From a virus, in the IMG/VR virus record IMGVR_UViG_3300025086_000267, positions 1 to 22,805 of that record: a stretch of DNA of 22,805 nucleotides; one strand, 5' to 3'. Under the pieces are notes generated by a model. The model was not told the DNA's origin, did no database searches, and saw only the letters and a list, made by a program, of their open reading frames with translations. Each line of letters opens with the position of its first letter. Position 1 is the first letter of the stretch. The position numbers and the translations under genes were made by a program. Positions 7,902 to 17,093 of the stretch are shown here, one piece after another.

Positions 7902-8912
7902 ATGGCAATAAGCGTAGATACAGTATATAAAACAGTATTACTTATACTAAATAACGAGCAGCGTGGTTACATGACGCCAGATGAGTTTAATAAGATTGGT
8001 ACACAAGTTCAAAGAGAAATATTTGAAAGGTATTTTGAAGACTTAAACCAACAACTACGTATACCTCAAAGCGATATGGAGTATTCTAATCGCGTAGCCA
8101 TTACAGATGAAAAAATTGCAGAATTTAAAACTGAATCAGACGCTATTTCCACAGGCGCAAACACGTTTACCTTACCTAGTGATTTATATAGGTTAGGTTC
8201 TTTAACATATGAAAGACCTGGTTTTATGCCGGTTGAAGTTCAAAGAGTTGGTAGAGCAGAATTTTACAACATAAGAAAATCTCCACTTACTACACCAACT
8301 AATTCAAAGCCAATATATTTATACGAAGATAACAAAGTTGAAATATACCCTAACACTATAGTTAGGGGTATTAAATCTCAATATGTAAAAAAACCAAATG
8401 ACGTTAGATGGGGGTATGAAATTGGTGATTTAGGTCAATACTTATATACTGAGTACAAGTATAATCCAAATGATTTAGTTTCAAACTCAGTAGTTACAAT
8501 AAAACAAAATGTTATTAGTGGCTCTACATACTCATCATCTGCAATATCGCAAGACAACACAAGTGGCGATGGTAGCGGAGCTACTTTTTTATTTCAACTA
8601 GACAGTGGGTCTGGCTATGTAACAAGCGCTTTAATAAGTAGTATTGGTTCTGGATATAAAAACGGTGACACTGTTTCGTTTGATTCTAGTAATTTTGGAA
8701 CTACAGGGCAAAGTCTTATACTAGAGTTATCAGATGTAAACTTTATGTCATCTACTACTAAAGGTCGTGTTGACTTTGACTTACACAACTCTGAGCAAGT
8801 TGAAGTAATATTAAATGTTCTTTTTTATGCAGGTGTTGTCATAAGAGATCCTAGCATAATTCAAACAGCTACACAAAAAATTCAACAAGAAGAAGTAAAC
8901 GAAAAATCTTAA
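7902..8912 (+). CDS. Connector/neck ring protein, crAss-like
   Basis: Probable ring protein stacking beneath the portal to connect head and short tail. The N-terminal block (about residues 5-55: VYKTVLLILNNEQRGYMTPD, then EFNKIGTQVQREIFERYFED) is a pattern I know as widespread in crAss-like and marine Bacteroidota phages, directly upstream of the next neck gene. Then come a beta-rich core (TFTLPSDLYRLGSLTYE; NKVEIYPN) and a C-terminal helix (LHNSEQVEVILNVLFYAG). Between them, about residues 219-278 form a Gly/Ser-rich insert (IGSGYKNGDTVSF) homologous to inserts in the next two genes. The gene begins 12 bases after a terminator with ATGGC, no Shine-Dalgarno, and ends 3 bases before its neighbour. 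Which of the crAss-like ring proteins it equals, I cannot say. Confidence 0.7.
   Translation: MAISVDTVYKTVLLILNNEQRGYMTPDEFNKIGTQVQREIFERYFEDLNQQLRIPQSDMEYSNRVAITDEKIAEFKTESDAISTGANTFTLPSDLYRLGSLTYERPGFMPVEVQRVGRAEFYNIRKSPLTTPTNSKPIYLYEDNKVEIYPNTIVRGIKSQYVKKPNDVRWGYEIGDLGQYLYTEYKYNPNDLVSNSVVTIKQNVISGSTYSSSAISQDNTSGDGSGATFLFQLDSGSGYVTSALISSIGSGYKNGDTVSFDSSNFGTTGQSLILELSDVNFMSSTTKGRVDFDLHNSEQVEVILNVLFYAGVVIRDPSIIQTATQKIQQEEVNEKS
8556..8735 (+). repeat. GSGY-x-x-GD module, copy 1 (inside connector protein)
   Basis: Residues 219-278 of the 336-residue connector protein: GDGSGATFLFQL, a turn, then IGSGYKNGDTVSF and a hydrophobic strand. This order (Gly-rich turn, strand, GxGYxxGD, strand, Gly/Asn turn, strand) matches copies 2 and 3. 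It is the most diverged of the three. Confidence 0.65.
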
Positions 8913-8915
8913 TAA

Positions 8916-10304
8916 ATGGGACTATTAACAGAAACTAACGCGCAGTATTACTCAGGACAAAAAGATTTTGGACTATTAGACAACATGGCTTCTTTGGGAA
9001 GTGAATTATCTTTTGATGTTTCTAGTTTTAACATAGATTTAATAAGTGCCTACGATAACACTGGTCTTCAAACAAGCTCTAACTCTAATTACACTATATA
9101 TTATAAAGTTGGTAAAAGAGTTACGTCTTTAACAACTTTAAATACTGGATCTGGATATAGTATTGGAACTGTAACACCTGTTACTGGAGGTACTGGAACT
9201 GGTTTAACCGTTAAAGTAACCTCAACTAGTGGAGGTGTTGTTATAGAAAAAGCAGGATCTGGCTACACAAACGGAGACGTAATAAGCGTTCCTAACAGAA
9301 GTGGTAATTCTGCTGAATACATTTTAGTTGTTTCAGCTCCTGGTGAATATACGGCTTTAGGTGAAGAGTTGTCATATGTGTATAGCAAAAAAGTTTTTTT
9401 AAGAGATCCTATTTCAAACGGTTACATTGGAAGTTTTTACATACAATTAAAACAGTCTGCAATAAATAACAACTATGGTAGTTATTCTTACATAACTTTA
9501 GATGATATAATAAATAACTTTATAGTAGGCTATGTTGGAGCTGGTAAATTAATATCTAGCTGTAAAAGAACTGATATAATGTTTCATGCTAAAAGAGGTT
9601 TACAAGAATTTTCATACGATACTTTAAAAAGTGTTAAATCTCAAGAATTAAACATACCACCTAGTTTATCAGTGCCTATACCACAAGACTATGTTAATTA
9701 TGTAAAATGTTCTTGGATAGACGACGCTGGTGCTAAACATATTATATACCCAACTAGAGTAACATCTAATCCAACAGAACTATTAATACAAGACATTGAT
9801 GGTGTGCCAACACAAAATCAGTACGAAGAAAACTTAGAAGCCAACAACTCTCAAGCAGAAGAAAAATGGGCTAACCAAAGTTTAAATGAAGATAGATTAG
9901 TAAGTGATTATAGACATCCTAGAGGAGAAATTGTTTTAGGCCAAAGATATGGTTTACAACCTGAGGAAGCGCAGATAAATGGTAAGTTTACTATAAATGA
10001 AAGACTTGGTGCGTTTTACTTTACTAGTGACTTAGTTGGTAAGCTTATTATATTTGAATATATATCAGATGGTTTAGCTATAGATGCTGATACTAAAATA
10101 CCTAAAATGGCAGAACAAGCAATGTACATGCATATAGCTCACGGTGTGCTGTCAGGTAGAGCAAATGTTCCTGAATACGTTATAAATAGGTATAAAAAAG
10201 AGCGTTCTAGCGCTCTTAGAAACGCTAAAATAAGATTAAGCAATATTAAGCTAGAAGAAATATCTCAAGTGTTTAGAAACAAAGGTAAATGGATTAAACA
10301 TTAA
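8916..10304 (+). CDS. Neck / tail-tube-like connector protein, crAss-like
   Basis: Second probable ring or tail-tubular component of the head-tail junction. Recognisable blocks: SYITLDDIINNFIVGYVGAG (about 190-210), MFHAKRGLQEFSYDTLK, IPQDYVNYVKCSWIDDAG, and the C-terminus RSSALRNAKIRLSNIK through RNKGKWIKH, which I know from many marine phages next to the stabilisation protein. A functional analogy with P22 gp4 / T7 gp11 adaptors is possible but not shown by sequence. About residues 78-140 are a Gly/Thr-rich insert homologous to inserts in both flanking genes. It is tightly packed: 3 bases after the previous stop and 2 bases before the next ATG, indicating co-translation. Starts with ATGGGA in an AATAA context. 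Confidence 0.7.
   Translation: MGLLTETNAQYYSGQKDFGLLDNMASLGSELSFDVSSFNIDLISAYDNTGLQTSSNSNYTIYYKVGKRVTSLTTLNTGSGYSIGTVTPVTGGTGTGLTVKVTSTSGGVVIEKAGSGYTNGDVISVPNRSGNSAEYILVVSAPGEYTALGEELSYVYSKKVFLRDPISNGYIGSFYIQLKQSAINNNYGSYSYITLDDIINNFIVGYVGAGKLISSCKRTDIMFHAKRGLQEFSYDTLKSVKSQELNIPPSLSVPIPQDYVNYVKCSWIDDAGAKHIIYPTRVTSNPTELLIQDIDGVPTQNQYEENLEANNSQAEEKWANQSLNEDRLVSDYRHPRGEIVLGQRYGLQPEEAQINGKFTINERLGAFYFTSDLVGKLIIFEYISDGLAIDADTKIPKMAEQAMYMHIAHGVLSGRANVPEYVINRYKKERSSALRNAKIRLSNIKLEEISQVFRNKGKWIKH
9147..9335 (+). repeat. GSGY-x-x-GD module, copy 2 (inside neck protein)
   Basis: Residues 78-140 of the 462-residue neck protein: GSGYSIGTV, TGGTGTGLTVKVTS, then AGSGYTNGDVISVPNRSGN and a closing strand. 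It aligns nearly end to end with copy 3, including the paired first SGY and the VPNRSGN / VGNRDGN turn. Confidence 0.75.
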
Positions 10305-10306
10305 TT

Positions 10307-13300
10307 ATGCCAGAAATTAAAAATACTTTCCTCAAGTCTAGAATGAATAAAGACTTAGACTCAAGGTTGATTCCAAATGGAGAATATAGACACGGTGAAA
10401 ATATAAGTATAAGCGCCTCTGAAGGGTCAGATGTTGGTGCATTAGAAAATATTAGAGGAAATACTAGTGTAGCTATCTTTGGAATAGACGATAATGATTT
10501 AGAAATAATAGGTCACTACGTAGACACTGCTAATGGAAGAATATTTTTCTTTTTAACAAACAACAATGAAGAAACCAGCCAATCAACACCTGATCTTGTA
10601 AAAAGCGGTAGTTCGGTAGACGCAACTTATACTATATCTAAAGATAATGTAGCTAATTACATAACTTATATTCAAGTAGATTCAGACTCTAATATAGTTG
10701 GTAACAGCGTTTTAGTAAGTGGTAATTTTTTAAATTTTTCAAAAAATAGTGAAATACTAAACGTTAACCTTATAGAAAATCTTTTATTTTGGACAGACGA
10801 TAGAAACCAACCTAGAAAAATAAATGTTGATAGGGCTATTTCTGATTCTAATTATTATAGTAACGAAGACCACGTATCGGTTGCTAAATACGCTCCGTTT
10901 AAACCTATAAGCTTTATAAAACGCTTAAACAAGCAAGATGAACTTAGTGCTAAAGGAACTCTAAAAAACGAATTAGATGAGTTTTTACCTGCGTCAATAT
11001 CTTTTCCAGCTGTAGTAGGTAATTTTGATGGAAGAGATTTTCTTAGGTGTAACTCCCCAACAAAAGGTAATAAAAGCGGGCCTTTAAATATTAACAATGT
11101 GGAATTTAGTGATTTAACTAATTTCTTAAGCGAAACGCAGGGTCAAGGTAGTTATATTTTTAATTTTTCAGACGGCGTTGGAGGTGTTATAAAAACCGCT
11201 TTTAAAGTTCAAGTTAGTATATACGACGATCCAACAGCGTCTAAAGCTTATATAGATTACGTGTCTAGTGATGGTGCTGTATACTTGCAAGATTCAGCAG
11301 GTAATGATATAATCTCTCTAGATGGTGTAGGTGATGTTTTAAATTGGAATTTACCAGAAGACTCTAAAGTAAATATATCTTTAAGTTTTAGAAATCCAGA
11401 TTATGATTCTAACTTTTTAAACGTAGGAGATGAAGATCTGTTAAAAGAAAAATTTGTTAGATTTAGTTATAGGTTTAAGTACGATGATGATGAATATTCT
11501 TTAATAGCTCCTTTTTCACAGCATGCTTTTTTACCTAAACAGTTTGGTTATTTTTTAGGTGAAGATGATATCAAAACTAAAGAAACTAGCACTGTAGACT
11601 TTATGACAAATCAAGTGACTACAGCTGGTTTAGTTTTTGATCTTCCTTACTCTCCAGATGAAATGTTAAGTAAGATGAAGGTTAAAGAAATGCAAATACT
11701 TTATAAAGCTTCTGACGAGCAAGCTTTAAAAGTAATTACTGATATTGATTTAACTAAAGTTGAAAATATAAAAGGCGTACCAAGTGAAGTAGAAATAGAC
11801 AGTGATTTAACACCTAGCAACCAATCTGGTTATACTTTAAATAAAATATATAAAACAACCGGTGGATCAGGTCAAGACTTAACAATTAAAGTTACAGGTG
11901 TAAGCTCAACGTCTGCCGCGACTTCTGTTGAAATAGCTTATTGTGGTGATGGATATAAAATTGGTGATTCAGTTTTTGTAGGCAATAGAGATGGTAACAC
12001 AAACGACATTTATGTTAAGATAAATAAATTAGGTAATACTTATATACATAATTATAAATCTCAAAAACCTATAAAAGTACTACCAGAAAAAGAAATAGTA
12101 AGAGTAAGTGATATTATTCCAATTAGAGCTAAAACGCAAGAAGCTGTAGGAAATAGAATAATATATGGAAACTTTCAACAAACTACAGAATCTTTAGAAA
12201 GTTTAAAGTATAATGTAAGTTTTGAGCCAAAATCTTTTTTATCAACCACAGACAGTCCAACAACGCTAACTGGTATTGAACTATTTAATCACACTTTAAA
12301 ACAAGGTAGATCTTACCAAGTTGGAATAGTATTACAAGATAGATACGGTAGAAGCTCTAATGTTATTTTAGCTAATGATAACGAAGGTTTTAACTCAACT
12401 TTTTTTGCACCGTATTTTAACGGAGGTTCAGATCCTTTAACTTGGTTAGGTAATTCTATAAACATACAGTTTTTTGAAACTATAAAAACAGAGAAAAATG
12501 GTGATTACGTAGGTATTTGGAGTGAATCTAATCCAATGGGTTGGTATAGTTATAAAGTTGTTGTAAAACAACAAGAACAAGATTACTATAATGTTTACAC
12601 TCCTGGAGCTGTTAGTGGTAATATAACTTTCACGGGTTGGAAAGATGATCTAGCTTACCAAAAAGAAAAATCAGTTTCTAATATAGCTGTATTTAATAAT
12701 AATATAAATAAAATACCAAGAGACCTCGCTAATGTTGGCCCAACCGATAATGTTTATTCTTCCAGCACTGAATTAATAAATAGAGTTAGTCAAACAGAAT
12801 ATGAAGAAGAAGGTAGTTTTCCTTTTCTAAACGGTCAAACTAGTTTTCCATATGTTTCGTCTGATATAACAAGTATAAGACCTTTTAGAGAATTAGGTGA
12901 CTGGACTATATATAAAGGAGTTGATTTACAATACACCACTATTGGACCAGCTTCTGGTCAAGTTACTACCTCTGACGGAACTACATATATATATCCAGGT
13001 GCTAGTGGAGAAGTTGATCCTTTCTTTTTAGATAATAATAAAAATCCTATAATAACAACTATATCCACTAATAAAAGAATAGCGTTTAACTCTACAAACC
13101 AAGATAGTGGTAAGTTTGCTAAAGAATTAATGGTTTTTGAAACAAAACCTGTTAAATCAAACTTAGATATATATTACGAAACATCAACTTCTGACACTAT
13201 AGAAAACTTAAACCACGCTATAAGTACTGTATCTACAACTAGTGGTATAGTAGCTGGATTATCTGAAATAACTTTTGATGGTATAACGGAAGATAGTGAG

Positions 13301-15205
13301 TTTATAAAACCTATATCAAATCAATTTCAATGTGTTGATTTTAATGGTTTACTTTTAAATGACAATTCTATAATTGTTAGATTAACAGACGTGTCTTATA
13401 TTTCAAACATTACAAATAACTACACGTCAATGAGCTTAAGTGCTAATCCTGGCTCTAATAACGTTCCAAACTATTTGACTGGTAAAGGCTTTAGAGATGG
13501 AGATTTTGCTAATTCTGATAAGTCTTCGCCTTTTACTTTAACTAACTTAAACTTGGGAACTGTAGCGCCAGCTATATATCAAATAACATCAAAAAGACCT
13601 ATAAATAGATTTGAAGCGGGAATAAAGTATAAGTTTAAATTTGATTTATTTCAAAGTGGTTCTTTTGTAATGACTGTTGAGAAAGAGTTTATATTACAAG
13701 ATATAAAACCTAAAATACACGTTATAGGTGTTCCTTCTAATAGAGAACCAGATTTTACTAATCCAGAAAAATACATGCCAGCTAGATCTGTATATAGAGA
13801 TTTAAGTAAAATTGATTTAAGTTCAGAGTATGGTCAAAGATTTGTCGAAACTTGGAACCATTGGGATTTTTGCTTAGACCCTAATGGATGCGTAATAGAA
13901 ACGTACGGCGAACCAGGATCTCCTGGTCAACCACACGCTCAAGATAGGACTGAATTTGGTGGGGATGGCCAACCACGATGGAGAGATTTTCCTTACAAAT
14001 ATGGTAGTTTAATACCTTTAAACGCTCGTAAAGATAGTAATGGAAATCATTTAGATGCACTTATTTTAGACAGTTCTGGGGCTAACGGTGGTAGAAATTG
14101 GGATGCTAAAATAAACCACGTAAGTTCTACTGGTGGCTCAACCTCGGCTCCTACACCTGATGATAATAATGGTAATGATTTTAAAAGCAGTGTATGCCCA
14201 GGTTTTTTCGTGTATTCAGATACAAAAACTGGTTACAGAGACTTAATGAGCTCTGCTTATAAAGGTCCAACTACAGCAAATGGGTTATCTTCAAAGGGCA
14301 CTAAAGTAGCTACAATAGTATATTCAAGTAATGGCCTTGAGCAAATACCTGTAAATAATGATGTCATCTGGCAGTATGATCCCGGCAATAGCGCAAGTGA
14401 TTTTGTGGTTGATCCTGATATTTACGATTTAGACGCTGTTATAAGAAGAGCAAGTGACTTAAGTAGAGGTATAAAAAATTATCCTAGATATAAAAACACT
14501 AGATTAAATTCTGATAGTGGTAGAAATCAAGTAGTTAGAAGAAGTACTCAAAATGGCAATGCTTTTAAAAGTAGTATAAAAAGATCAAGCAATTTAGAAT
14601 ATAAAATAAAGTTTGGCTACTTACAAGGTTGTAAACACTTTGGCGGGGAAAGAGGTACTTTGGTACAGTACGTAGGTGACCCAATAGCTGTTTTTGGAGA
14701 ACATCCAGAAGGTTTCTTTGGGTATACTGACTCCGGTGGAATTTTAAACTATGACAAGGATGATCCTGATATAGTAAATGCTCCTAACATTTTATACGAC
14801 AAAGCTAACGCGTTTTACGAAATTAATAAGGTAATAAATTGGTACGGTTTTACAACTGTAGCAAGTAAAGACAGTGGTGGTCAATTATCTTGGGGTCAAT
14901 TTCAAAATAACATTAATCCAGCAAATCCTGGAGTAGGTTTTATTTACGATACTTCCAAATGGTCTAACACTTCTGATACAGACTTTCCTGATGGACAATT
15001 AGCTGATGATGGAGATGGTATTGGTAGAAATATACCAATATTGTATTTTAGAAGTTCTAATGATAGTAGTAACACTCCATTTAACAATGACAGTGGAGAT
15101 GGGGCGAGATTAGTTACACTGTGGATAACGGCAACTGAATATAGAGATAGTGGCGTAAAAGTTGAATCAGACCCTTATGTTATAAAGTTTTTTCTAAACA
15201 CTTAA
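10307..15205 (+). CDS. Giant tail stabilisation ('muzzle'-type) protein, N-terminal part
   Basis: Forms the distal part of the short tail. The start (residues 12-52: RMNKDLDSRLIPNGEYRHGE, then SEGSDVGALENIRGN) is a hallmark I associate with the stabilisation protein of crAss-like and marine phages, distantly likened to P22 gp10. At 1632 residues it is far longer than P22 gp10 (472). Contents: beta-rich throughout, Asn/Ser/Asp-rich, repeated hydrophobic strands, a long middle with PDEMLSKMKVKEMQILYKAS and ISKRPINRFEAG-like blocks, a GSGY-type insert at about 507-573, and a Gly/Pro-rich loop (GEPGSPGQP) near residue 1201. It ends in TAA, and only three codons later in the same frame the next gene starts. 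That gene resembles the C-terminal beta-propeller part that homologues carry in the same polypeptide. Family call moderately firm; the domain map is by eye. Confidence 0.75.
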   Translation: MPEIKNTFLKSRMNKDLDSRLIPNGEYRHGENISISASEGSDVGALENIRGNTSVAIFGIDDNDLEIIGHYVDTANGRIFFFLTNNNEETSQSTPDLVKSGSSVDATYTISKDNVANYITYIQVDSDSNIVGNSVLVSGNFLNFSKNSEILNVNLIENLLFWTDDRNQPRKINVDRAISDSNYYSNEDHVSVAKYAPFKPISFIKRLNKQDELSAKGTLKNELDEFLPASISFPAVVGNFDGRDFLRCNSPTKGNKSGPLNINNVEFSDLTNFLSETQGQGSYIFNFSDGVGGVIKTAFKVQVSIYDDPTASKAYIDYVSSDGAVYLQDSAGNDIISLDGVGDVLNWNLPEDSKVNISLSFRNPDYDSNFLNVGDEDLLKEKFVRFSYRFKYDDDEYSLIAPFSQHAFLPKQFGYFLGEDDIKTKETSTVDFMTNQVTTAGLVFDLPYSPDEMLSKMKVKEMQILYKASDEQALKVITDIDLTKVENIKGVPSEVEIDSDLTPSNQSGYTLNKIYKTTGGSGQDLTIKVTGVSSTSAATSVEIAYCGDGYKIGDSVFVGNRDGNTNDIYVKINKLGNTYIHNYKSQKPIKVLPEKEIVRVSDIIPIRAKTQEAVGNRIIYGNFQQTTESLESLKYNVSFEPKSFLSTTDSPTTLTGIELFNHTLKQGRSYQVGIVLQDRYGRSSNVILANDNEGFNSTFFAPYFNGGSDPLTWLGNSINIQFFETIKTEKNGDYVGIWSESNPMGWYSYKVVVKQQEQDYYNVYTPGAVSGNITFTGWKDDLAYQKEKSVSNIAVFNNNINKIPRDLANVGPTDNVYSSSTELINRVSQTEYEEEGSFPFLNGQTSFPYVSSDITSIRPFRELGDWTIYKGVDLQYTTIGPASGQVTTSDGTTYIYPGASGEVDPFFLDNNKNPIITTISTNKRIAFNSTNQDSGKFAKELMVFETKPVKSNLDIYYETSTSDTIENLNHAISTVSTTSGIVAGLSEITFDGITEDSEFIKPISNQFQCVDFNGLLLNDNSIIVRLTDVSYISNITNNYTSMSLSANPGSNNVPNYLTGKGFRDGDFANSDKSSPFTLTNLNLGTVAPAIYQITSKRPINRFEAGIKYKFKFDLFQSGSFVMTVEKEFILQDIKPKIHVIGVPSNREPDFTNPEKYMPARSVYRDLSKIDLSSEYGQRFVETWNHWDFCLDPNGCVIETYGEPGSPGQPHAQDRTEFGGDGQPRWRDFPYKYGSLIPLNARKDSNGNHLDALILDSSGANGGRNWDAKINHVSSTGGSTSAPTPDDNNGNDFKSSVCPGFFVYSDTKTGYRDLMSSAYKGPTTANGLSSKGTKVATIVYSSNGLEQIPVNNDVIWQYDPGNSASDFVVDPDIYDLDAVIRRASDLSRGIKNYPRYKNTRLNSDSGRNQVVRRSTQNGNAFKSSIKRSSNLEYKIKFGYLQGCKHFGGERGTLVQYVGDPIAVFGEHPEGFFGYTDSGGILNYDKDDPDIVNAPNILYDKANAFYEINKVINWYGFTTVASKDSGGQLSWGQFQNNINPANPGVGFIYDTSKWSNTSDTDFPDGQLADDGDGIGRNIPILYFRSSNDSSNTPFNNDSGDGARLVTLWITATEYRDSGVKVESDPYVIKFFLNT
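11825..12025 (+). repeat. GSGY-x-x-GD module, copy 3 (inside stabilisation protein)
   Basis: Residues 507-573 of the 1632-residue protein: SGYTLNKIY, TGGSGQDLTIKVTG, then CGDGYKIGDSVFVGNRDGN and a closing strand. Compared with copy 2, the order and spacing of the motifs are the same, with one Ser/Thr/Ala loop slightly longer. Confidence 0.75.
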
Positions 15206-15214
15206 TTTTATATT
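15206..15214 (+). promoter_or_regulatory. Three-codon in-frame junction / A-T leader between the two stabilisation genes
   Basis: The bases TTTTATATT separate the TAA at 15203-15205 from the ATG at 15215. They read as three sense codons in the shared frame and also look like the SD-less A/T leader of other genes here. This is what allows either re-initiation or a fused product. Confidence 0.5.
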
Positions 15215-17089
15215 ATGAATTATAAATTAGAAGTAAAATACTACAATTCTTTCTGGTTAAAACAAGCTACAACACCTTTGTTAGTTGATAGTAGTGGTGG
15301 AGGAGCTGGTTATTTTAAAGTTTTTCCTGGTTTTCCATGGATTACAGACAATGACCCAAATGTTTTTAGAAGTGAAAATAAAGCAGATAAAATATATCCA
15401 AACTGGCCTATACCAAGATTTGGTAATCAACCTGGTTATTTTAAATCTAACTCAAACAATTCTCCTAATGGTAATTACAATAGAGCTTCTGGATCTAACT
15501 GGGTTATTGAAGAGTCTAGAATAAAAGGTGCTTTTAATGGCAATACTGTTGACTTAGGTGTTAGAGCTTATTTAAGAGAAGATAGTAATTTAGCTAAAAA
15601 AAGAAACAACGCTTTAATATACTCAGGTATATTTAATTCTAATACTAATGTAAATAATACTAATGTTTTTTCTATAGCAGAAGACATAACTAAAGCAGTA
15701 GATCCACACAACGGCTCTATACAGCTTATATACGCTATGGATAACAACTTGACTATATTTCAAGAAAACAAAGTAAGTACTGCTTTAATAGATAAAGACG
15801 CTATTTACTCTGCTGAAGGATCTCCTATGACAACTCAATCAGATGTCGTTATTGGCCAAGTAACACCTTACAACGGTGAGTATGGTATTAGTAGAAATCC
15901 AGAGTCATTTGCATTATTTGGTTTTAGAAGATATTTTTCTGATAAAAATAGAGGGTGTATATTAAGGTTATCAAGAGATGGTATAACTGAAATATCTAAT
16001 TATGGTATGAGAGACTTTTTTAGAGATGAAATGGCTAACGTTTCAGATTTAAATACAGAATACAGATCTTCTGATTATCAACTTTCTTTAACTTTTAGGT
16101 CATCGAGCACACTTGCTAGTAACTCGTCGTTAAATGACAGTGAATTAGGTGATTATATAGTTTTAAATTCTACAATAAGTCAAGATGATAGTATCAACGG
16201 TTGTTTGTTAGAAATAAATAAAAGCTATCCTAGTGGTAATTGGATCAAGCTAGACGCTAAAGCAACTACTACTGGAGCTAGAACTAATAATCTAACAGGT
16301 ATAAAAGAAACTTTAGTTTTTTTAAATAAATCTATTAACATTCAACCAACTAATGGTGGCACTGGAGAAGTATACGTTAGATTTATGCATGTTAAGCACG
16401 ATGCTATAAAAGGTGGTTTTGACAACTACAAAGATAACTACTTATTATCTATACAAAAACACTCCGGAAGTAAAACAAATGACGAAGCAAGTGATAACTA
16501 TAATACTCTTAGTTTTGATGAAATATCTCAAGGTTGGACAACTTTCTATACGTTTAGACCAGGTTTAATATTTAGTTTAAAAAACAACTTTTATACTACT
16601 AAGGAAAACGAGGTTTATAAACACTACGGCAGCACTGATAATCACAACTCTTTTTACGGTGCTGAACCAGTAGCTTCGTCTATAGAGTTTGTTTTTAATG
16701 GCAATCCATCAATAAATAAAAACTTTAAAACAATAAGTTATGAAGGTAGTAACGGTTGGCAAGTTGAAAGTTTTAGATCTGACTTTACAGATAATACAAA
16801 TTCAAGTCTTAGTGACACTACTAATGGTGTTAGAAGCTATGAGGAAGGTGTTTATATTGAAAAAGGAGTTTCTTATAGAGTTGGTTTCGACAGGAAAAAT
16901 AACAAATACGTAGCTAGATTAATTAACGCATCTCAAGCTAAAAATGGAGAGGTTAATTTTGGTTCATCTATAACTGGTATAAAAGGATTTTTTGGCGTTG
17001 TTAAATTATCTACTGACGCTACGACTAATGTTGGAAAAATGAAAGAGTTGTTTGCGGTATCAACAGATTTTGTAACACATAATTTATAA
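15215..17089 (+). CDS. C-terminal (beta-propeller-like) part of tail stabilisation protein, separate gene
   Basis: 624 residues with strong blocks VIEESRIKGAFNGNTVDLGV (about 97-116), NNALIYSGIFNS (131-142), VDPHNGSIQLIYAMDNNL (162-179), IFQENKVSTALIDKDAIYS (181-199), PYNGEYGISRNPESFALFGF (218-237) and GITEISNYGMRDFFRDE (256-272). In crAss-like and marine phages I recall these blocks following the stabilisation N-terminal part in one long protein; here they start a new gene. The start is supported by the leader TTTTATATT before ATG, the same style as at 3981 and 7054. The first 95 residues are low-complexity, rich in Gly, Pro, Asn and aromatics, with GYFK twice. It sits 9 bases after the upstream TAA in the same frame, so a readthrough or sequencing error would give one protein of about 2260 residues. 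Confidence 0.75.
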   Translation: MNYKLEVKYYNSFWLKQATTPLLVDSSGGGAGYFKVFPGFPWITDNDPNVFRSENKADKIYPNWPIPRFGNQPGYFKSNSNNSPNGNYNRASGSNWVIEESRIKGAFNGNTVDLGVRAYLREDSNLAKKRNNALIYSGIFNSNTNVNNTNVFSIAEDITKAVDPHNGSIQLIYAMDNNLTIFQENKVSTALIDKDAIYSAEGSPMTTQSDVVIGQVTPYNGEYGISRNPESFALFGFRRYFSDKNRGCILRLSRDGITEISNYGMRDFFRDEMANVSDLNTEYRSSDYQLSLTFRSSSTLASNSSLNDSELGDYIVLNSTISQDDSINGCLLEINKSYPSGNWIKLDAKATTTGARTNNLTGIKETLVFLNKSINIQPTNGGTGEVYVRFMHVKHDAIKGGFDNYKDNYLLSIQKHSGSKTNDEASDNYNTLSFDEISQGWTTFYTFRPGLIFSLKNNFYTTKENEVYKHYGSTDNHNSFYGAEPVASSIEFVFNGNPSINKNFKTISYEGSNGWQVESFRSDFTDNTNSSLSDTTNGVRSYEEGVYIEKGVSYRVGFDRKNNKYVARLINASQAKNGEVNFGSSITGIKGFFGVVKLSTDATTNVGKMKELFAVSTDFVTHNL

Positions 17090-17093
17090 TAAA

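Noticed and set aside
13905-13937. Collagen-like stretch GEPGSPGQP in the stabilisation protein
   Set aside because: Only about three Gly-x-x triplets; too short for a collagen-type domain, more likely an exposed loop.
15285-15524. 79-codon frame overlapping the 624-residue gene
   Set aside because: A Leu/Ile-rich frame shadow inside a gene with strong family blocks; no independent start leader.
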